A DNA stretch of 64,000 nt from Taxillus chinensis (GCA_023512835.1 CM042089.1:13469759-13533758); one strand, 5' to 3'. Positions 1-13,412 are shown, numbered from the stretch's first letter. Notes: generated by a model not told the origin, from the sequence alone. Numbers and translations: made by a program.

Positions 1-706
1 TTTACCCAATCTTATCTTGAGTTCAATCCATTTCCTCATGCAACTAATATGTTCATCACTAGATTCATGACTCTTAAGTCTTTCACTAAGATTTTTCCAA
101 TCTTTGAATCCATCACTTGGCCAAGTGAGACATGTTTCTATCTTTCTTGAATAACTTGCAACAAAAACAATACACTCTATCACAAATATTTGAATATACT
201 AACCATTTTCTATCTTGTTTCTCTCCATTTGATAGATGTCGAATGTAATAAGAGGATGAGAAATGTCTGTTATGATCATCTAGTGGAAAGTTGACATTAG
301 AATTTCTGATCGGGCCCTTTTCAACTAATAAGTCTCTCATAGTTTGATCAATTTCTCCCCAATTACCAAGATCATAAATATTTGAAGGCTCAATTTCCTC
401 GTTCAAATTTAGATGTTGGTCACTCTCAGTCTCATTCTTATTCTCATTTGGATGTTGGTCACTCACAGTCTCATTCTCATTCTCATTTGGATGTTGATCA
501 CTATCAGTCTTATTCTCATTCTCATTTGGATGTTCTTCAATTAAATTATCTACAACCAAATTATCTTCAGCCAAGCTTGAAGTCCCTACTTGTTTACTAC
601 TAGTAATAAACTTATCAAGAGCCCCTGATTGAGATTGAATAAGTTGTTCTATCCTCTGTTTCTTTTTTCTTTTTTCAAATCCAGAAATATACTTTCTTTG
701 AGGCAT
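1..706 (-). pseudogene. hAT-family transposase, TTF/ZMYM-type, N-terminal part, frameshifted and cut by the window edge
   Basis: The frame starts at the ATG at 706 with a Lys/Arg-rich head. A low-complexity acidic stretch follows with three near-identical HPNENEN/SDQ repeats (about residues 60-100). The region ending YCFCCKLFKK then resembles the TTF-type zinc finger of plant ZMYM1-like hAT transposases. At about 106-112 one extra base ends the frame at a TGA. The family-typical continuation (GFKDWKNLSERLKSHE) resumes in another frame and runs off the window. The role in a living element would be cut-and-paste transposition. This copy is broken unless the indel is a sequencing error. The internal repeats suggest replication slippage. 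Confidence 0.65.
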
Positions 707-1477
707 GATTATGTACCCTACAATAATATAACAAAAATAAATAAATTAAATAAGTACACAATTACATATCAACAATTCATAATTCAATTTCAAGTTTCAA
801 CCCAAATAATTTTTAATTTCATAAACTTATAAAATACATGAAATAAAAATAAAACACAAATATTAAAATACAACAATACTATATTTAGAATAAAGCAAAG
901 CAGTGACCCATCTAAAATTACAGCAATAATATCATGGTAATTATAAATTTATACAGCAAAAATATCAGGAGAAAAAATCAAAAACGTACCAGTCCGTATC
1001 ACAATCATGGATCTGGTGCAGCGGCAGCGCCCAGCGGCGGCGGCGCAAAAATTGAAGCGGCGGCGGCGCGGTAGTGGCTCGGTGACGGTAAGCGGGGGCA
1101 GCCGGGCGTGCGGCACAGCGATCTTTGCGGCGAGTCAATGACAGGTCGACAATGGGACGCGCGGCAAAGCAAGCGGCACAGACAAGGCCGGCGGGAAGCG
1201 ACACGCCGGCGCAGCGATCAGCCACAAGATATGCGGCCACGCCAGCGGCGCGATGGTGCGAGGAGGCGTGGAGGTGGAGCGAGCAATGCGAATGCGATGG
1301 AGGGTTATGCGTTGCGTTGCGTTTGGGTTTGCAGGTTTGCTGTGCGTGTCTGTGTGTCGGCGACAGCTTAAAGGAATTAAGGAAGGGTTTATTTAAAAAA
1401 ACGGGGCCCTAAATTAGGGTTTTTTGTTGGGGGCCCAAGGCCCAGGCCTTGATTGCCTGGCCTTGGGGCCGGCCCTA
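1..1477 (-). mobile_element. hAT transposon, 5' (transposase-start) end
   Basis: The minus strand carries a transposase-like frame. The element ends at 1477, where the minus strand begins TAGGGCCGGCCCC, a typical plant hAT terminus. The next 8 bases (CATGAATT) continue a gypsy LTR sequence also found near 24200 (CATGAAAT), so the hAT element appears to have inserted into that LTR. The other end lies left of the window. Bases 707-1477 hold an AT-rich part and then a GC-rich leader (about 1000-1440), probably promoter and 5' UTR. The ORFs there look like composition artefacts. Confidence 0.6.
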
Positions 1478-3080
1478 CATGAATTCCTAAGTCCGTATGA
1501 TCGGTGTATGCTTGTGCTAGTGTAGTGTCACATTCTATCACAATTAAATTTCATTAAATTACAAATAAGACATCACATCACATTTCCATCATTAAAGGTT
1601 CACACCGGTCATTCATCCATCCACGAGATTCCCGCTACCAACTCTAGGAATTCATATCACTACTAGACAGCCATATGTGGGATCTGTGGTGTCTCTGACA
1701 ACCTGCCACATATGGGACCTGGGTTACCAACCACATAAGGGACCTGCGGCCTTTTGCCAGCCCTATGTGAGACCCGCAGTTAACCCAACCAATCTCATCA
1801 CAAAATCAACACCCATAATTAATAAATACCAATTTATCACATAGTCCACACACATAATTAATAAATACCAATTTATCACATCCACACATAATTTACAACA
1901 CCAATTCCAATCACCAAATCCACACGCATTAACACACTAACTCAGCAATCCCATAATTGGTATAACTATATATATATATATATATCATCAAATAACTAAT
2001 ATTAAGCCACAAATATCATTTTTTTTAAATATCAAATTAATATTATCAAGCACAACTAAATTAAGTTTTTAATGTCAAATTAATGGAAACACACCACAGA
2101 TAATATCTTTGATGCTAAATTATAAATATCAGCCTAATAATACTTATAATATTTACACTATAAGTTTCAAGCCCACACAATGTATATATTTGACATACCA
2201 AACCAGTCCAAGCACAACATTATCTTTATTATTAGTATTATTATTAGTATTATTTTTAAATTATTTGATTTAATATATGACGCCGACTCCATCACCCACT
2301 ATTATCACTTGCGCCGACTCCATCATCCACGACGTGCGTACCAGACCCACGGCGTGCGTACCAGATCCATGGCAGCGGCTCAGATGCCGCCGCCCCTTCT
2401 CTCCCTCTACACCAACGCGGCAAGACGTTCGGGCGTGCGAGCGCGGGCAGCGCGCAGGTGCACGGACATTCCACGGGCAGCGGTTGCCGCCGCCCCTTCC
2501 TCTTCTCCCATCTCCACGTGGGGCGGCAGTCGCCACTGCCCCCTCCACTTCCATCTCCACCGCACGGCCGGTATTTGCCGCTGCTCTTCTTCCACCTCCA
2601 CACCAGCAAGGTTGCTCCAATGCACACACACCAATGACAACGACTCATACATAGAATTACATATATATATATATATATAGTATATTTTCATATAAAACTT
2701 CAACCCATATTGATTCTACGATCTGCGTTCATGCAATAGGCTAATCAAGGATTAAGAATCACATACCTCTTGCCTTCCGAAAGGATTAAACTCGCAAGAA
2801 CGGTCTAGAATCGGAGAAGAACGACGAAGAACGCGAAGAACAATATGCACTCACCTCCGACGGCTAGGGTTTTTCAAAATAGAGTCATAATGAATAATAA
2901 AACCCTCAAACCCTATTTTTAATTAAAATTCGTCCTCCTTTTTAATAATTTTCAAAAAACCCTCATAAATTTTATTTTTCATTTATTAACCCTCAATTTA
3001 ACTCCCAAAAATTACTAAATAACTCCTGAAGGCTTTTGGACCTCAAATTAGGCCCAAATATAGTTAAAACGATTGTATTA
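1478..3080 (-). mobile_element. Ty3/gypsy-type LTR fragment, interrupted by the hAT element
   Basis: Shares blocks in the same order with the copies at 24.2-25.7 kb and 26.0-27.7 kb. These are a CCTAAGTC(C/T)...GTATGC block, the block GCCATATGTGGGACC...CCACATA.GGGACCTGCGGCC (about 1668-1790), an AT-rich stretch and a GC-rich block (2280-2630). A short (TA)n follows, and then a segment ending near a possible minus-strand splice donor at about 2765. The minus orientation is inferred from the paralogous copy at 23770-28032. The right boundary is uncertain. The ORFs within 2180-2700 overlap on both strands and follow GC content, so they are not called. Confidence 0.5.
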
Positions 3081-3884
3081 ATAGCCATATTCTCAAAATA
3101 ACTTTTTTTAACATCAAATATAGATTATAAGTTATGCTAATACATACGGATCCTTACAAGATCTGTTTGGGTTTAAAAATATTATTTTCACATAAATACA
3201 TATAAAATAAAGAATGTTATTGTAATTAAATTTAAAAATTTATTCTCTATATGTAAAATTTTCTTTATATGTAAATATAAAATACAAAACAGTGTTAAAG
3301 TTGCTCTAAATATATTCATATCTAAATTATATTTATAATTTTAAATTTTTATTTGAAAGTAAGATTATATATTTTGTTAGTAAAATTATTTGAAAGGCTA
3401 TATTTTTATGTCAATAAGTATTTCTGTTCTTTTATAAATAAACACAAAACGCCCTCCTAAATAAATATATAATTTTATCATTATATTTTTTTTTTCATGG
3501 AACCACGTTGGTTTGGGATTTGGCCTTTGGGGGACCAGCTTCGAGACCCTAAATCCCAATCAAGCCTACCTCAATTTCCGTTGCCGACAGCTTGCTCAGC
3601 TATAAACCACAAAGACTGGTGGTGTCAACTGTCATCCTCAAGAAAACAATTTGAGCTCCTCATCCATGCATCCATCCATCCATCACTCCCCTAAATAACT
3701 CAATAATTTCAACACCACTTGCGATTCTTTCAGACAAAACGGAATAGACAATTGAAAGAACTAAACTACGTATGTATATATGGCCGGAGAATGGGCACAC
3801 ACGGAACATATGTTATATAATTATCGTACGTACGAGGAGGACCCAGGAATGAAACGCAGATGGGATTTAAATCCACATCTGGGA

Positions 3885-3936
<52 letters not shown>

Positions 3937-5634
3937 TTAATATTAATAAATAATATTAATACTACCTCCCCGTAAATTTTTTTTTGAAGTATTAAATTCT
4001 AGATTGATAGACAGTTGCATCCCTAATCACGCGAAAATTCTACCATATGCGAATTGCGAGAGCCGCTGCCGAGAGAGCAGTTAGGAAGACTTCAGTGTTG
4101 CATATAAATCATTTTTTAGTAGTGCAAATGTTTAAGACTATCTTCATGCATATTTCTGTTTCTTTATAAATAGACTCAAACAAAAGAAAATTCACATATT
4201 CCCGTTTGCTTATAAATGAAAGTGGTCTCAATATATTTCAATTAAAATTTAACTAGAAAAAATATTTTTATAAGTTTTAATCAGTTATTTTTTACAACTT
4301 TAATAAGCTCAACAAAAAAATAAATAAATTTAAATTTTTATATTTTAAATAATATATAATTACTAGGAGGGCTGTGTGAATGGAGCTCAGCCTCTCCCCT
4401 CTGTATCGTCTGCAGAGAAAATGCGTGACGTCAAGTCGGTAGCGGGTAGAGAAGCGGCGTAGTTGGAGACTTCATCGAGAGCCTCAAAGGCCGCGCTTCA
4501 TGGCCACCAGTTACACCTCTGGAGCCAGTGCAATGGCCAAAACCAAAAAGTGTCGTTCAACTCCACCTTCGTCCTCAACATCACGCCCCAGAGTCCCACA
4601 CCGATCATTGTGGTGAGAGCCTTACCTTCAATCTTTCGGGCGACACAGAAAAACCATTTCATGTTCATTCTCTTCTTCCATTTGTTTTGCTTTTGAGTTA
4701 CTAATTTGATTTTATTTTTGCCTTATTGAACGTATTGCTTTCTGGCTATATTTTTCATGGTACCACGTGGTTTCTGGGCTAGCTCTTCAGACTAATCAAG
4801 CATATCCTACTCCTGTTTCATACCGACATCCTGCCCAGCTATAAACCACAAACTAGTGTCATTTTCATGAAATCAATTTCTATCCCTTCTCCAAGTATCC
4901 ATCACTCGCCATCACAAGTAAATTCCAAAACTAGCTGCATTTCTGTCAAGCATAACAGAATACAACGCATATTCCCAAACAACCCCATTTGTTTTGTAAG
5001 CTAGTGTCACAACAAAATCATACCTATTTCCTTAGCTGCATGCAAAACAGCAAAAGGGGTGAAAAATCCAAGTAGCGCAGGCCATCAGGATTTCCAAATT
5101 TACCCCTCTTCCCCTCAACAATGACAGGAAAACTGCAAGCACTTTTTCGTTGCAGACATGGTAAAAGAGTGCCCCAATCCCCAGATATATAGTTCAAGCA
5201 TACATAACATTGGCTGCAACTAGATACCAGATATATAATTGAAGCATACATAACATTAGCTGCAACTTGATACCAGACAACGAAGGCGCGTATGAAACAT
5301 TGGCTGCAACTAGAAACCAGACAATGAAGGTTCACATGAAACAGTAGACAGTCTCTCTAGGTCACAACCTACAACATCGATTAACCTCAAAGTCTTTAGC
5401 TTAGTTAAGCTGCATTACCAACTAGTTTTCACGACACCTAGAACTACTAGTTTTAATAAACATCAGAAATTACAACTTCTCACCTGGCAAAGCAAGAAGC
5501 AGGAGAAATATCACATACAGTGCCGGCATTAAGTAGTTAGACATTACAAATACACCACTGGGAAAGGAAATAATGTTGATGGTCGTCATAACTCATATAA
5601 GGGTTACCGTGAGCAGGGGCAGTCATTTTGTTTA
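3081..5634. other. AT-rich intergenic stretch with two diverged promoter-like duplicates
   Basis: No gene is supported. 3884-3936 is an (AAT)n microsatellite. 3497-3740 and 4757-4970 are diverged copies of one sequence: CATGG(A/T)ACCACGT, then a TATA-like GCTATAAACCACAAA, then a CCATC-rich tract and a TTTC(A/T)G(A/T)CA..A(A/C)GGAATA-type end. A small ORF-like patch at 4372-4612 has no recognisable product. Confidence 0.4.
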
Positions 5635-8615
5635 TCAATAGTAAGCATGCTGATAAGCTGGTGCCAAACCATTGTTATATCCTCCATACGTTGTTGGATA
5701 AGTCATTTGAGCTCCAGGATATGATACAGGATGTGCAGCAGGGGGAGCAGCCTCCGGTGAATATGCATAAGGGGATGGTGGGCTCCTGCTGCCATACAAA
5801 GAAGGTGCAGCAGGTCTGTCGTAACCATATGGAGCTACTCCAGTTGGGTACTGACCATGTGAAGGGGATCTAACAAATGTAGGAGCTGCAGGGAAAGACG
5901 ATACATAGACATTTGTAGAACGACCAGCCTTGGCAGGAGGCATTGGTCCACCATTGCTGACTCGTGTTCTTTTGTTGGCAGGGGTTACAACAGCAGTGGG
6001 CTTTTTCTTCTCTGTTTTGGGTTTCTCTAGCTGTTCCAGACGCTTCTTGAGGTCCTCTGCAGGGAACTCACCCTCAAGTTTGTACTCTTCAATACACCTA
6101 ATGACTGCACGCAGTGCTGACTGCTCCTTCCGCCCTGCCAGATGCTGCCAAATATACAATAAGTTAAAATTAATAAAACATGGAGCTCTTCCTCTGGCAT
6201 CATATGACTGGAACAAATATGCAAGGATTTACATACTGCAGCGAGAAACCCAGAACAGCATCAATTCTAAACACGGAACATTGTATATGGATGCTGGTCA
6301 TAAATAAATGCAGGAAGCAAGGACAGAGCACATAATTTCAAACGTAACAGTAAGTGTAACAAAAAACTGTATTCAGCATTAAGGGATAGAAAACATACTG
6401 CAGAACGACCAGCATTAGAATGATCCTCACAAATTGAAACCGCAGCCTTTTTAGCATCCTTGAGAAAAGCCTTCAAAAGCGGGACAGGAGGAAACTTGTC
6501 TGTGAGGCCAACTTCATAAGTGAAATGCACAGCATCGACCAGTTGCCCCCTGTTAATCAACTCTTCAATCATATCTGCAAATTAAACCCACAATAATTGA
6601 AAAAACCAAAAACATAAACATAAACACTAGAGTAATTCATGCCGTGGATAATCTGCAAAACTTGTCAGGATATAAAAGTTTCTTCTCTACCAATAAAAAA
6701 AAAAAAAGTCAACATCTGTTTAGTTGACCCAGGACAATATACCTCTGATCACCAAGATGTTGCAGAACAAAGAGGAGAAAACAAATGTAGCTAGTAACAT
6801 CTACCCTAGACAATATTCATCAGCTTAAAGGGCATTATTCATATAATCATCCTACAATGGGGAAAACTGGTAATCATAAGAAATGAAACACCACACCAAG
6901 ACAGATGATACCGAATTGAAGAAAGAATATGATTCAGAAAATTATTCGATAGAAAAGAAAGAACTTTTAAAATATTTGGCTAACACCACCAAAAGGCATC
7001 AAATGAGAACCAATGAATGAGGTATCATCAAATGAAGCACAGGAGGATTCAAGCCTCATTGAAGGTTGTAAAGCTCCAGTAATAGAACCTTGCTGACATA
7101 TACTGATGACATCAATGGATATTTTCAAAAATACTCAATAAAAGGCCAAACATGGTTCAATAAATACAAACGGGAGGAAGATAAAATGCAATGCCACAGA
7201 AAGAACCATTAACCGGATCACACATTCAGGCAGAGGAATGCACGTAAGGGTGCTTGGAGCAGTTTTTTTTTTTTTTTTGGTTCAAAAAACTGCACCAATG
7301 TGCTTATTTTGTATCATTTTTTAACCATCTTTTTCTGTACAAAACAAAACATTTTTTTGGTTCAAAAAACTGCACCAATGTGCTTATTTTGTATCATTTT
7401 TTAACCATCTTTTTCTGTACAAAACAAAACAAAGCGCCACCTTATATGGTAATAGGAAGGTGAACAATCTTCATTGTCAACAACATACCCAAACAAAACA
7501 TAACATAACGCCTCACCCTGCTACTACTCATAAAAACGTAAAGCTGTTATGGAATTGGAGAATGCACTGGATATAATCCTCTAATTAACTAGATGCTATC
7601 ATATATACAATTTAAGCAAGCACTAGTGAAGTGGTTGGAGTTAAAAGTTTTATTTTTTTATAAAAGCACCCATTAGAATAGCTCGAAGTAAAAAAAACTA
7701 AAGTATTGAGCAGGGAAGGGCAGCAGCATACATACCAGACATTTTATCACCCAGCCCAAGTGCAACAGCGAGCTTAGGCATTTGCTTCCGCCACGCAGAT
7801 CCAAGCACAAGCTTGCGATACAAGTCGATATCCTGCTTGTTGAAGATCCCAAAGGTGACCAAATGCTGGAGAAACGTGTGGACATCAGCAGCCTTCACAT
7901 TCTCAATCCCGCCGCGCTGATCCAAGCTCGCCTTCCAAGTCTCCGCTATCTCCTCGGCCCGCTCCTTGATCCGGGGCGTCACCAGGAGGCGCGAACTCCC
8001 CAGAACAGGATCCACCATAACTGGGATCAGCGACTCCAGGACCAAAACACAAGCCCAGCCGAAGTCGTTGACGGCTGAGGTGGAGGCGGCGGCTCTCTTG
8101 TCCACGGGGAACACCTCCGACATGGCCTCCAACACGAACCTCGCCGGATCGACGCACGTGGCGAGGGCCGACGGAAGCTGGGTCCTTAGCGAATCCAGCT
8201 CCTTCTTCCTGGCGGTGACGAAGCTCCAGAAGCCATCCGAGTCCATCCTCAGGCAGAAGCCCCTCAGCCTCATCAGCAGGCCCTCGCTGTCGTCGACCTC
8301 CCCATCGGACAGGGCGGCGGCCTTACTCTCCTCGACCTTGCCGAGGGCGATCTGGACGCTACCTTCGATGGTGTCACCGCGGCGGTCGAGGGCGGTGAGG
8401 GAGCGCTTGGTGTGGGTGTCCAGGGTTTGGATCTTGCGCTTGAGGGCCTCGGACTTGGTCCGGAGGTCCTGCTCCAGGGAGGTGAAGTGGTCGGAGAGCT
8501 CTTTCCAGAGGAGAGTACAGGAGGTCATGAGAGAGGTCTGCCTCTGAAAATCATCGAAGCTCGGGGGAGGGGGAGACGGGGACAGAGATCCTCCGGGATC
8601 GGGTAGCGACCCCAT
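5635..8615 (-). CDS. FRIGIDA-like protein (FRL3/FRL4-type)
   Basis: Three coding exons on the minus strand: 7736-8615, 6399-6574 and 5635-6144. All introns are GT...AG and the joined frame is 521 codons with no break. The ATG at 8615 is chosen because the MGSLPDPGG start precedes the conserved region, and the upstream in-frame ATG lies in likely UTR. Order: a Pro-rich head, a helical/coiled-coil part (about 40-110), the Frigida domain (about 120-400, including MIEELINRGQ and the LRAVIRCIEEYKLEGE helix), and a Lys-rich linker. A Pro/Tyr/Gly/Ala-rich C-terminal tail ends QHAYY. Length fits Arabidopsis FRL4a (about 530 residues). The family comprises nuclear proteins related to FRIGIDA, a vernalization-response regulator. 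The exact FRL number is inferred. The gene is intact, unlike its neighbours. Confidence 0.9.
7272..7431. repeat. 80-bp tandem duplication in intron 1 of the FRIGIDA-like gene
   Basis: Two essentially identical 80-bp copies (7272-7351 and 7352-7431), each with a T-run followed by GGTTCAAAAAACTGCACC and ending ACAAAACAAAAC. The near-zero divergence indicates a recent duplication. Confidence 0.9.
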
Positions 8616-9557
8616 GGCTGCGCGGCCAGGTACGAACGATACTTGCACCAGTACCACCCAACCCAAAAGAGGTGGAAGTTTCAGAAACCCTAGAAAATGG
8701 GACTGCCTGCCATGCCAGGTCCGATTTCTTTACTTCGGTCTTCTTCAGTAGCAGCGCGAGTTGAAGATGGAGGGAGAAGCAAGCAAAAGCGCAATTAGGC
8801 CTTGGGGCAGGAAGAAAGTGGGGTCGCGGCCAGGCGTGGAGTGGACTGCCACGTGCGTCGCCATGCTTGTAGGATTTTTTTTAAGTCATATATATATATT
8901 ACATAAACGATTTGTTAAATTTTATGGTGATAATTTTTTGGGGAGAGATATTTCATCCTAAAATTAATTAGCATACTCATTTTTTTAAATATTTATATTA
9001 TTTATATATGATTCAATTAAGTAGCTATTAAAAAAATAAATAAAACAACATTGTTTTAGATTAATTCGAGTTGGAAAAGCAAGCTCATTACTTTTGCTTG
9101 AGTTCAACTCAAATCGAAGTAATGAATTGACGTAATGAGCACATAGGGATTTTCAATACTTCCTTACTTCGATTTGAGTTAGAATTTCAACTCAAATCAA
9201 AGTAAAAAAAAAAAAGTAGTGGAATTCCATGATTCCTTACTTCAATTCGAGTTGGAATTTTAATATTTGGAGATTTTCCTCTAGAAATGTTTAGAGCTTT
9301 TTCATTATCTTCTACCTTTCTCCCGTTACCTAGGATTTTTACCCCCAATCATCAAATACACTAAAAAACGATCAAAATTAACCTTTTCTTATCATAAATT
9401 ACATGTAGGATTACTCAATTTGTCCTATTTAGAGAAATTATGGGCATCCTTAAATATCAACCCTCGAGAGAGTCCTATAATATTAAATTATTATTTACAA
9501 ATTAATTGTTTAAGGTGAGCGTTAATCAATTTGTGGTGGTGGTGGTGTCTTTTTTTT

Positions 9558-9600
<43 letters not shown>

Positions 9601-9823
9601 GGGGGTTAACATCTTTCTCCTAATTTTAATCTTGATCCTTGAATATTACAATTAATGATTTAGATACAACTTTTATTTAATTGTAGTTGTGCTACCATGA
9701 ATTATTATAAGGGATAGTTAAATAAAAGTTTAATTTGAACCATTTGTTGCAATATTCAATGATCAACATTAAAGTTCTCACAATAATAAGAATTTAATCT
9801 TTTGATCTCATTTTAGCAAAATA

Positions 9824-9861
<38 letters not shown>

Positions 9862-10738
9862 AGTTGTTGCTTGTAATAATATTATTCGACCATGTCGTCT
9901 TGCTATTTTTGTTTTTTTATTGTCTACTCCCTTAATTTACTATATTTGTTATGATGTTTAGTACGTGTTTTTATTTTAATTTCATTATTTGAATTTTTAT
10001 TGAATTGAAGTTTAAATTTTGAATTTTCAAAACAAATTTTATTAAAGAATGTGTTTTAAAAAGAGTTTGATTTTAAAAAAAATTAGATCCCATAAAAATT
10101 AATAAAAAAATAATATGATGGACCTTAGTAATAAAGTATAAAAGGGAAAAAATTAAAACAAATAAATTGGGTTCTAAAAACTTTGAATTTGAAATTTGAA
10201 ATAAAAAAACAACTAAAACTTGTTTACAAAAATAGATATTTGATTTGAATAAAGTGCTGGTGTACTAAACACAGTTTTTGCACCGAATTTTATTTTTGAA
10301 AACAGAATCACATTTTGAATACAAGAAACCAAATAGGCCCTTTTTTTCTCGGACATTTAATCCCTAATCACACTAAAATTCAATCTTCATTCAATATTTT
10401 TGTCCTTTTAAAAAAACATATGTACAAAAGATTCACATAACCATAATTATATTGATTCGGCATGTAGTGATTAAATATGCTAAAAATTGTAATTAAGTTA
10501 CCATGTGTCATGTCAACTAGCACATTGGTTATATGAATCCGATTGTATGTAAAAATTCTCATATATTATTTTTATAATGCTAAATGTAATTCAAAAATTG
10601 GTACAAATAGGTTTTATTAATGTATGTATACACAAATTATAAAAATCTAATGAATCATACAAATAAAAAAAATCTACAAGCGAAACATGCTAACATTGTT
10701 ATTTCATAGATCTATGCATTCAAATACGTTGGGGGAAA
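8616..10738. other. Intergenic: upstream region of the FRIGIDA-like gene, then AT-rich DNA
   Basis: No gene seen. 9060-9260 holds four alternating inverted copies of a roughly 20-bp motif (AACTCAAATCGAAGTAA and its complement), MITE-like. 9550-9567 is T18 directly followed by G32 (9568-9599). 9834-9860 is (CT)n(TA)n. About 9958-10340 looks like a T-rich MITE-like block ending AACCAAATAGGCCC, without clear target duplications. Confidence 0.5.
9550..9605. repeat. Poly(T)18-poly(G)32 tract
   Basis: An 18-base T run abuts a 32-base G run, followed by A and five more G. It could form a G-quadruplex on the plus strand, or be an assembly or sequencing artefact. Confidence 0.9.
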
Positions 10739-11280
10739 TGTAATGACTCATGTTTTGGAGTTAGTGACAGTTATGCCTTTTGAGTGGCAATTGTTAGGTC
10801 TTTAAGAGATTTCTTCTCATACACATTGGCTAGAACACTTTGTATATAGATGAGCAAGCATGAGGCAAGAGATGAGCTCAAGAACGAGCAAATTGAGGTT
10901 GCACGTAACAATGCCTTTGTCACGTTTAGCGGTGTTTTTGCATGGGAGCCTTCCAGACAATGTTCTAAGGCTTGTGGCAAAATCCTAGGACATTTGGAGG
11001 TTGCACGTAACAATGGCCTTTGTCACGTGCGACCATGTTTTTGCACTTGTCTTCTTAGTTTTGTTATCTTGATAATCTTTTTCCAAAGGAACATGTTCGA
11101 ATTATGGGTATTTCGTCCTGTGTGAAAAAGAAAAGGTTAAAATGTGTTCCACTTATCAAAACTACGTCGTTTTGATGCTGGGTGTCACTTATCAAAGCTA
11201 CATCATTTTGATAAGTATAAGGTATATAAAAGGAGATGTCTTTTGTTTTGTTTTAGGGTTCCTCATTATTGTCAACCATC

Positions 11281-11334
<54 letters not shown>

Positions 11335-12458
11335 GGCACTCTCCTGATCGTGGCTGCTAGACCAGAACGGCGTGGGTGATCGGCATCTAGTGTGGGAGCA
11401 GGAGCAAGGAAGATTCTTCCGAGGTAGGGATTGTTCTTTCTTGAACCCATTCCAGGGTTAGGACCTATGGTAGACGTTTGTAGATATTTGTTTATATATA
11501 TATTTATATGTAAATTTATATAGGTGTGATCTCCTATATGAATATTGGCCTTTAATGGCGTTATGCTTGGATATGTCGTTGAGTCGGGGGTCTAGGATTT
11601 TTGGGTTCGTTCGCGTGACGATGGGCCTTGGGGGTCATTGGAGTGTCTACGTTGTTCGATAGGGTTCGTCCCGTGGTAGGGCCTCGTGAGGAAACCTTAG
11701 GATTTCTAGGGAAGGAAAGTCATGTTTTGGGAATATAATATGTGATTATGATAATTTTGGATCGCGTGTTGTTGATTTATGTGTTATTTGATGTAGTGTA
11801 AATGCTTATTACTGTGTTGTGTTTGATTGTGAGCTTGTGTAGCTGTGGTCTTGGCCTGTGTGGCTGTGGAGCCTGTGTGGCTGTAGTTGTGGAAGCCTGT
11901 GTGGCTGTGGAAATAGTTGTACTTGCCTTTGTGGTTTGTGTATTGTCATATTTATTTATGTTGAATAAACTTGTTTAAATACTCGTACCACGACACTACA
12001 TTTGTACACGTTGACATGTAGATGCTAGGAGCATGGGACGGATTGGGGAGACATGATCCCTACTGAGCTGTAGTTGCTCACCCCTCCTACTATATTTTGT
12101 TTTCTTTTCAGGGACCTACAGGCGTTAGATGGGAACACCAAGGTGGAAGACAATTCTGCTTTGTTGCTTTATTTAATGTTAATTTGTGGGACCTTTGTAA
12201 TCTCAATGGGAAAATAATATAACTAGTGGGAAAAGAATGTAAAAGGGATTTGCCTATAATAAAGGCATATTGTTTGGTTTGTAAACATTATTGTGGTTTG
12301 AGTTTCATAAAGATGTATGATTTTGTCTTTCTGAGTATCTATTGTGGAAGTTTGTGATGTCCTGTATGGAGTTATATTATCCTAACCCCTTATCCACTGT
12401 GTGGGTAAAGGAGAGTCACGAACCGGTTTCCTGGGATTGGAAAATCTGGGGCATGACA
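10739..12458 (+). mobile_element. Solo LTR of a Ty3/gypsy element with perfect 5-bp target duplication
   Basis: Starts TGTAATGACTC and ends GGGGCATGACA. It is flanked by GGAAA on both sides (10734-10738 and 12459-12463). It aligns in order with the 5' LTR at 60913-62829. Shared features are paired GTGCACGT-type blocks, the same AACATGTT.GAATTATGG block, a (GA)n tract (11283-11333), and GATCTCCTATATGAAT.TTGGCC. Also shared are GATGCTAGGAGCATGGGA and CCTACTGAGCTG..GTTGCTCACCCC. No internal region follows, so this is a recombination-derived solo LTR. Confidence 0.92.
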
Positions 12459-12649
12459 GGAAAAAAACTAAACATATATATATATATATCACAAAAAATT
12501 AGTGTTACATATTATATCATACAGATAATTTAAAATATTTTATTAACATATGCATCGGTTTAATTATTTAAAATAAAATATAAATTATTTGTAATATATA
12601 TATATATATTATATTTACAACAAATGTTGGCTTCAATATGGATTGAAAG

Positions 12650-12823
12650 AAATTCCTTTAATTTAGGATGTGGCATTATACATGATTCGACATGTGTCCA
12701 ATCATGTGCAATGTAAGTGCTTTTTTCACTATTGTTTTTCATTTAGTGAGAAAACATATACATTGCACATGACCGAACACATGTTCATCATGTATAGTGT
12801 CACCTCTTGAGTTAGAGGAATTT
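12650..12823. repeat. Imperfect hairpin (foldback MITE or small-RNA-like precursor)
   Basis: Arms 12650-12715 and 12759-12823 are reverse complements at about 75-80 percent, around a 43-bp loop. The best-paired parts are the TCATGTGCAATGTA end and the TATACATGAT core. The outer ends are AAATTCCT..TAA. Confidence 0.75.
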
Positions 12824-13412
12824 ATTAATCTGGGTACTTAATCCTTGTTATTATATTTATCTTAGTTTATTCCAAATTTAGTTATGGTATATTATATCTA
12901 TAATTTTGTTTAGTAATAGGAAGGAAATTTCAATATTGATAAACATTTTAATACATTATTTAAGTCATCCTACAATTATTATTAATTTTTATATGAGTAT
13001 TTCCTTAAATCATTTTATAATTCAGCCATAATTCATATTTATACTTATAATAACTATTTACTAAATGTCAAACAAGTCATTTTTAGATTTTATCTTAAAC
13101 GAATGAATAACATATATTTGATGCATGTTTTGGTAAAACAATATATACTTCAATTTCATTTAATTTATCAACAAAGGAATTATCCCATTTAAGTTATAGC
13201 TTATGAAAGTAATGATCATAATAAACAACATGAATATATACCAATAGTCCATGTCATCTATCAATGTGCCCAATGTTAATCCATTTTATAATTTCATACC
13301 ATATCACATTATAACATAACTCATCATATCATTTCAAGTATTAATAAGTTTAAATCATTCAGTTTTGTTAATTATACCTCATAAACCTTTCATCATCGTT
13401 AGGCTCTTGTAG

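Noticed and set aside
2180..2703. Overlapping ORFs up to 166 codons
   Set aside because: They occupy both strands of a GC-rich LTR block repeated elsewhere, and no domain is visible.
11142..11360. Arg/Glu-repeat protein ORFs over (GA)n tracts (also 61412-61840 and 15380-15685)
   Set aside because: These are translated microsatellites inside LTRs.
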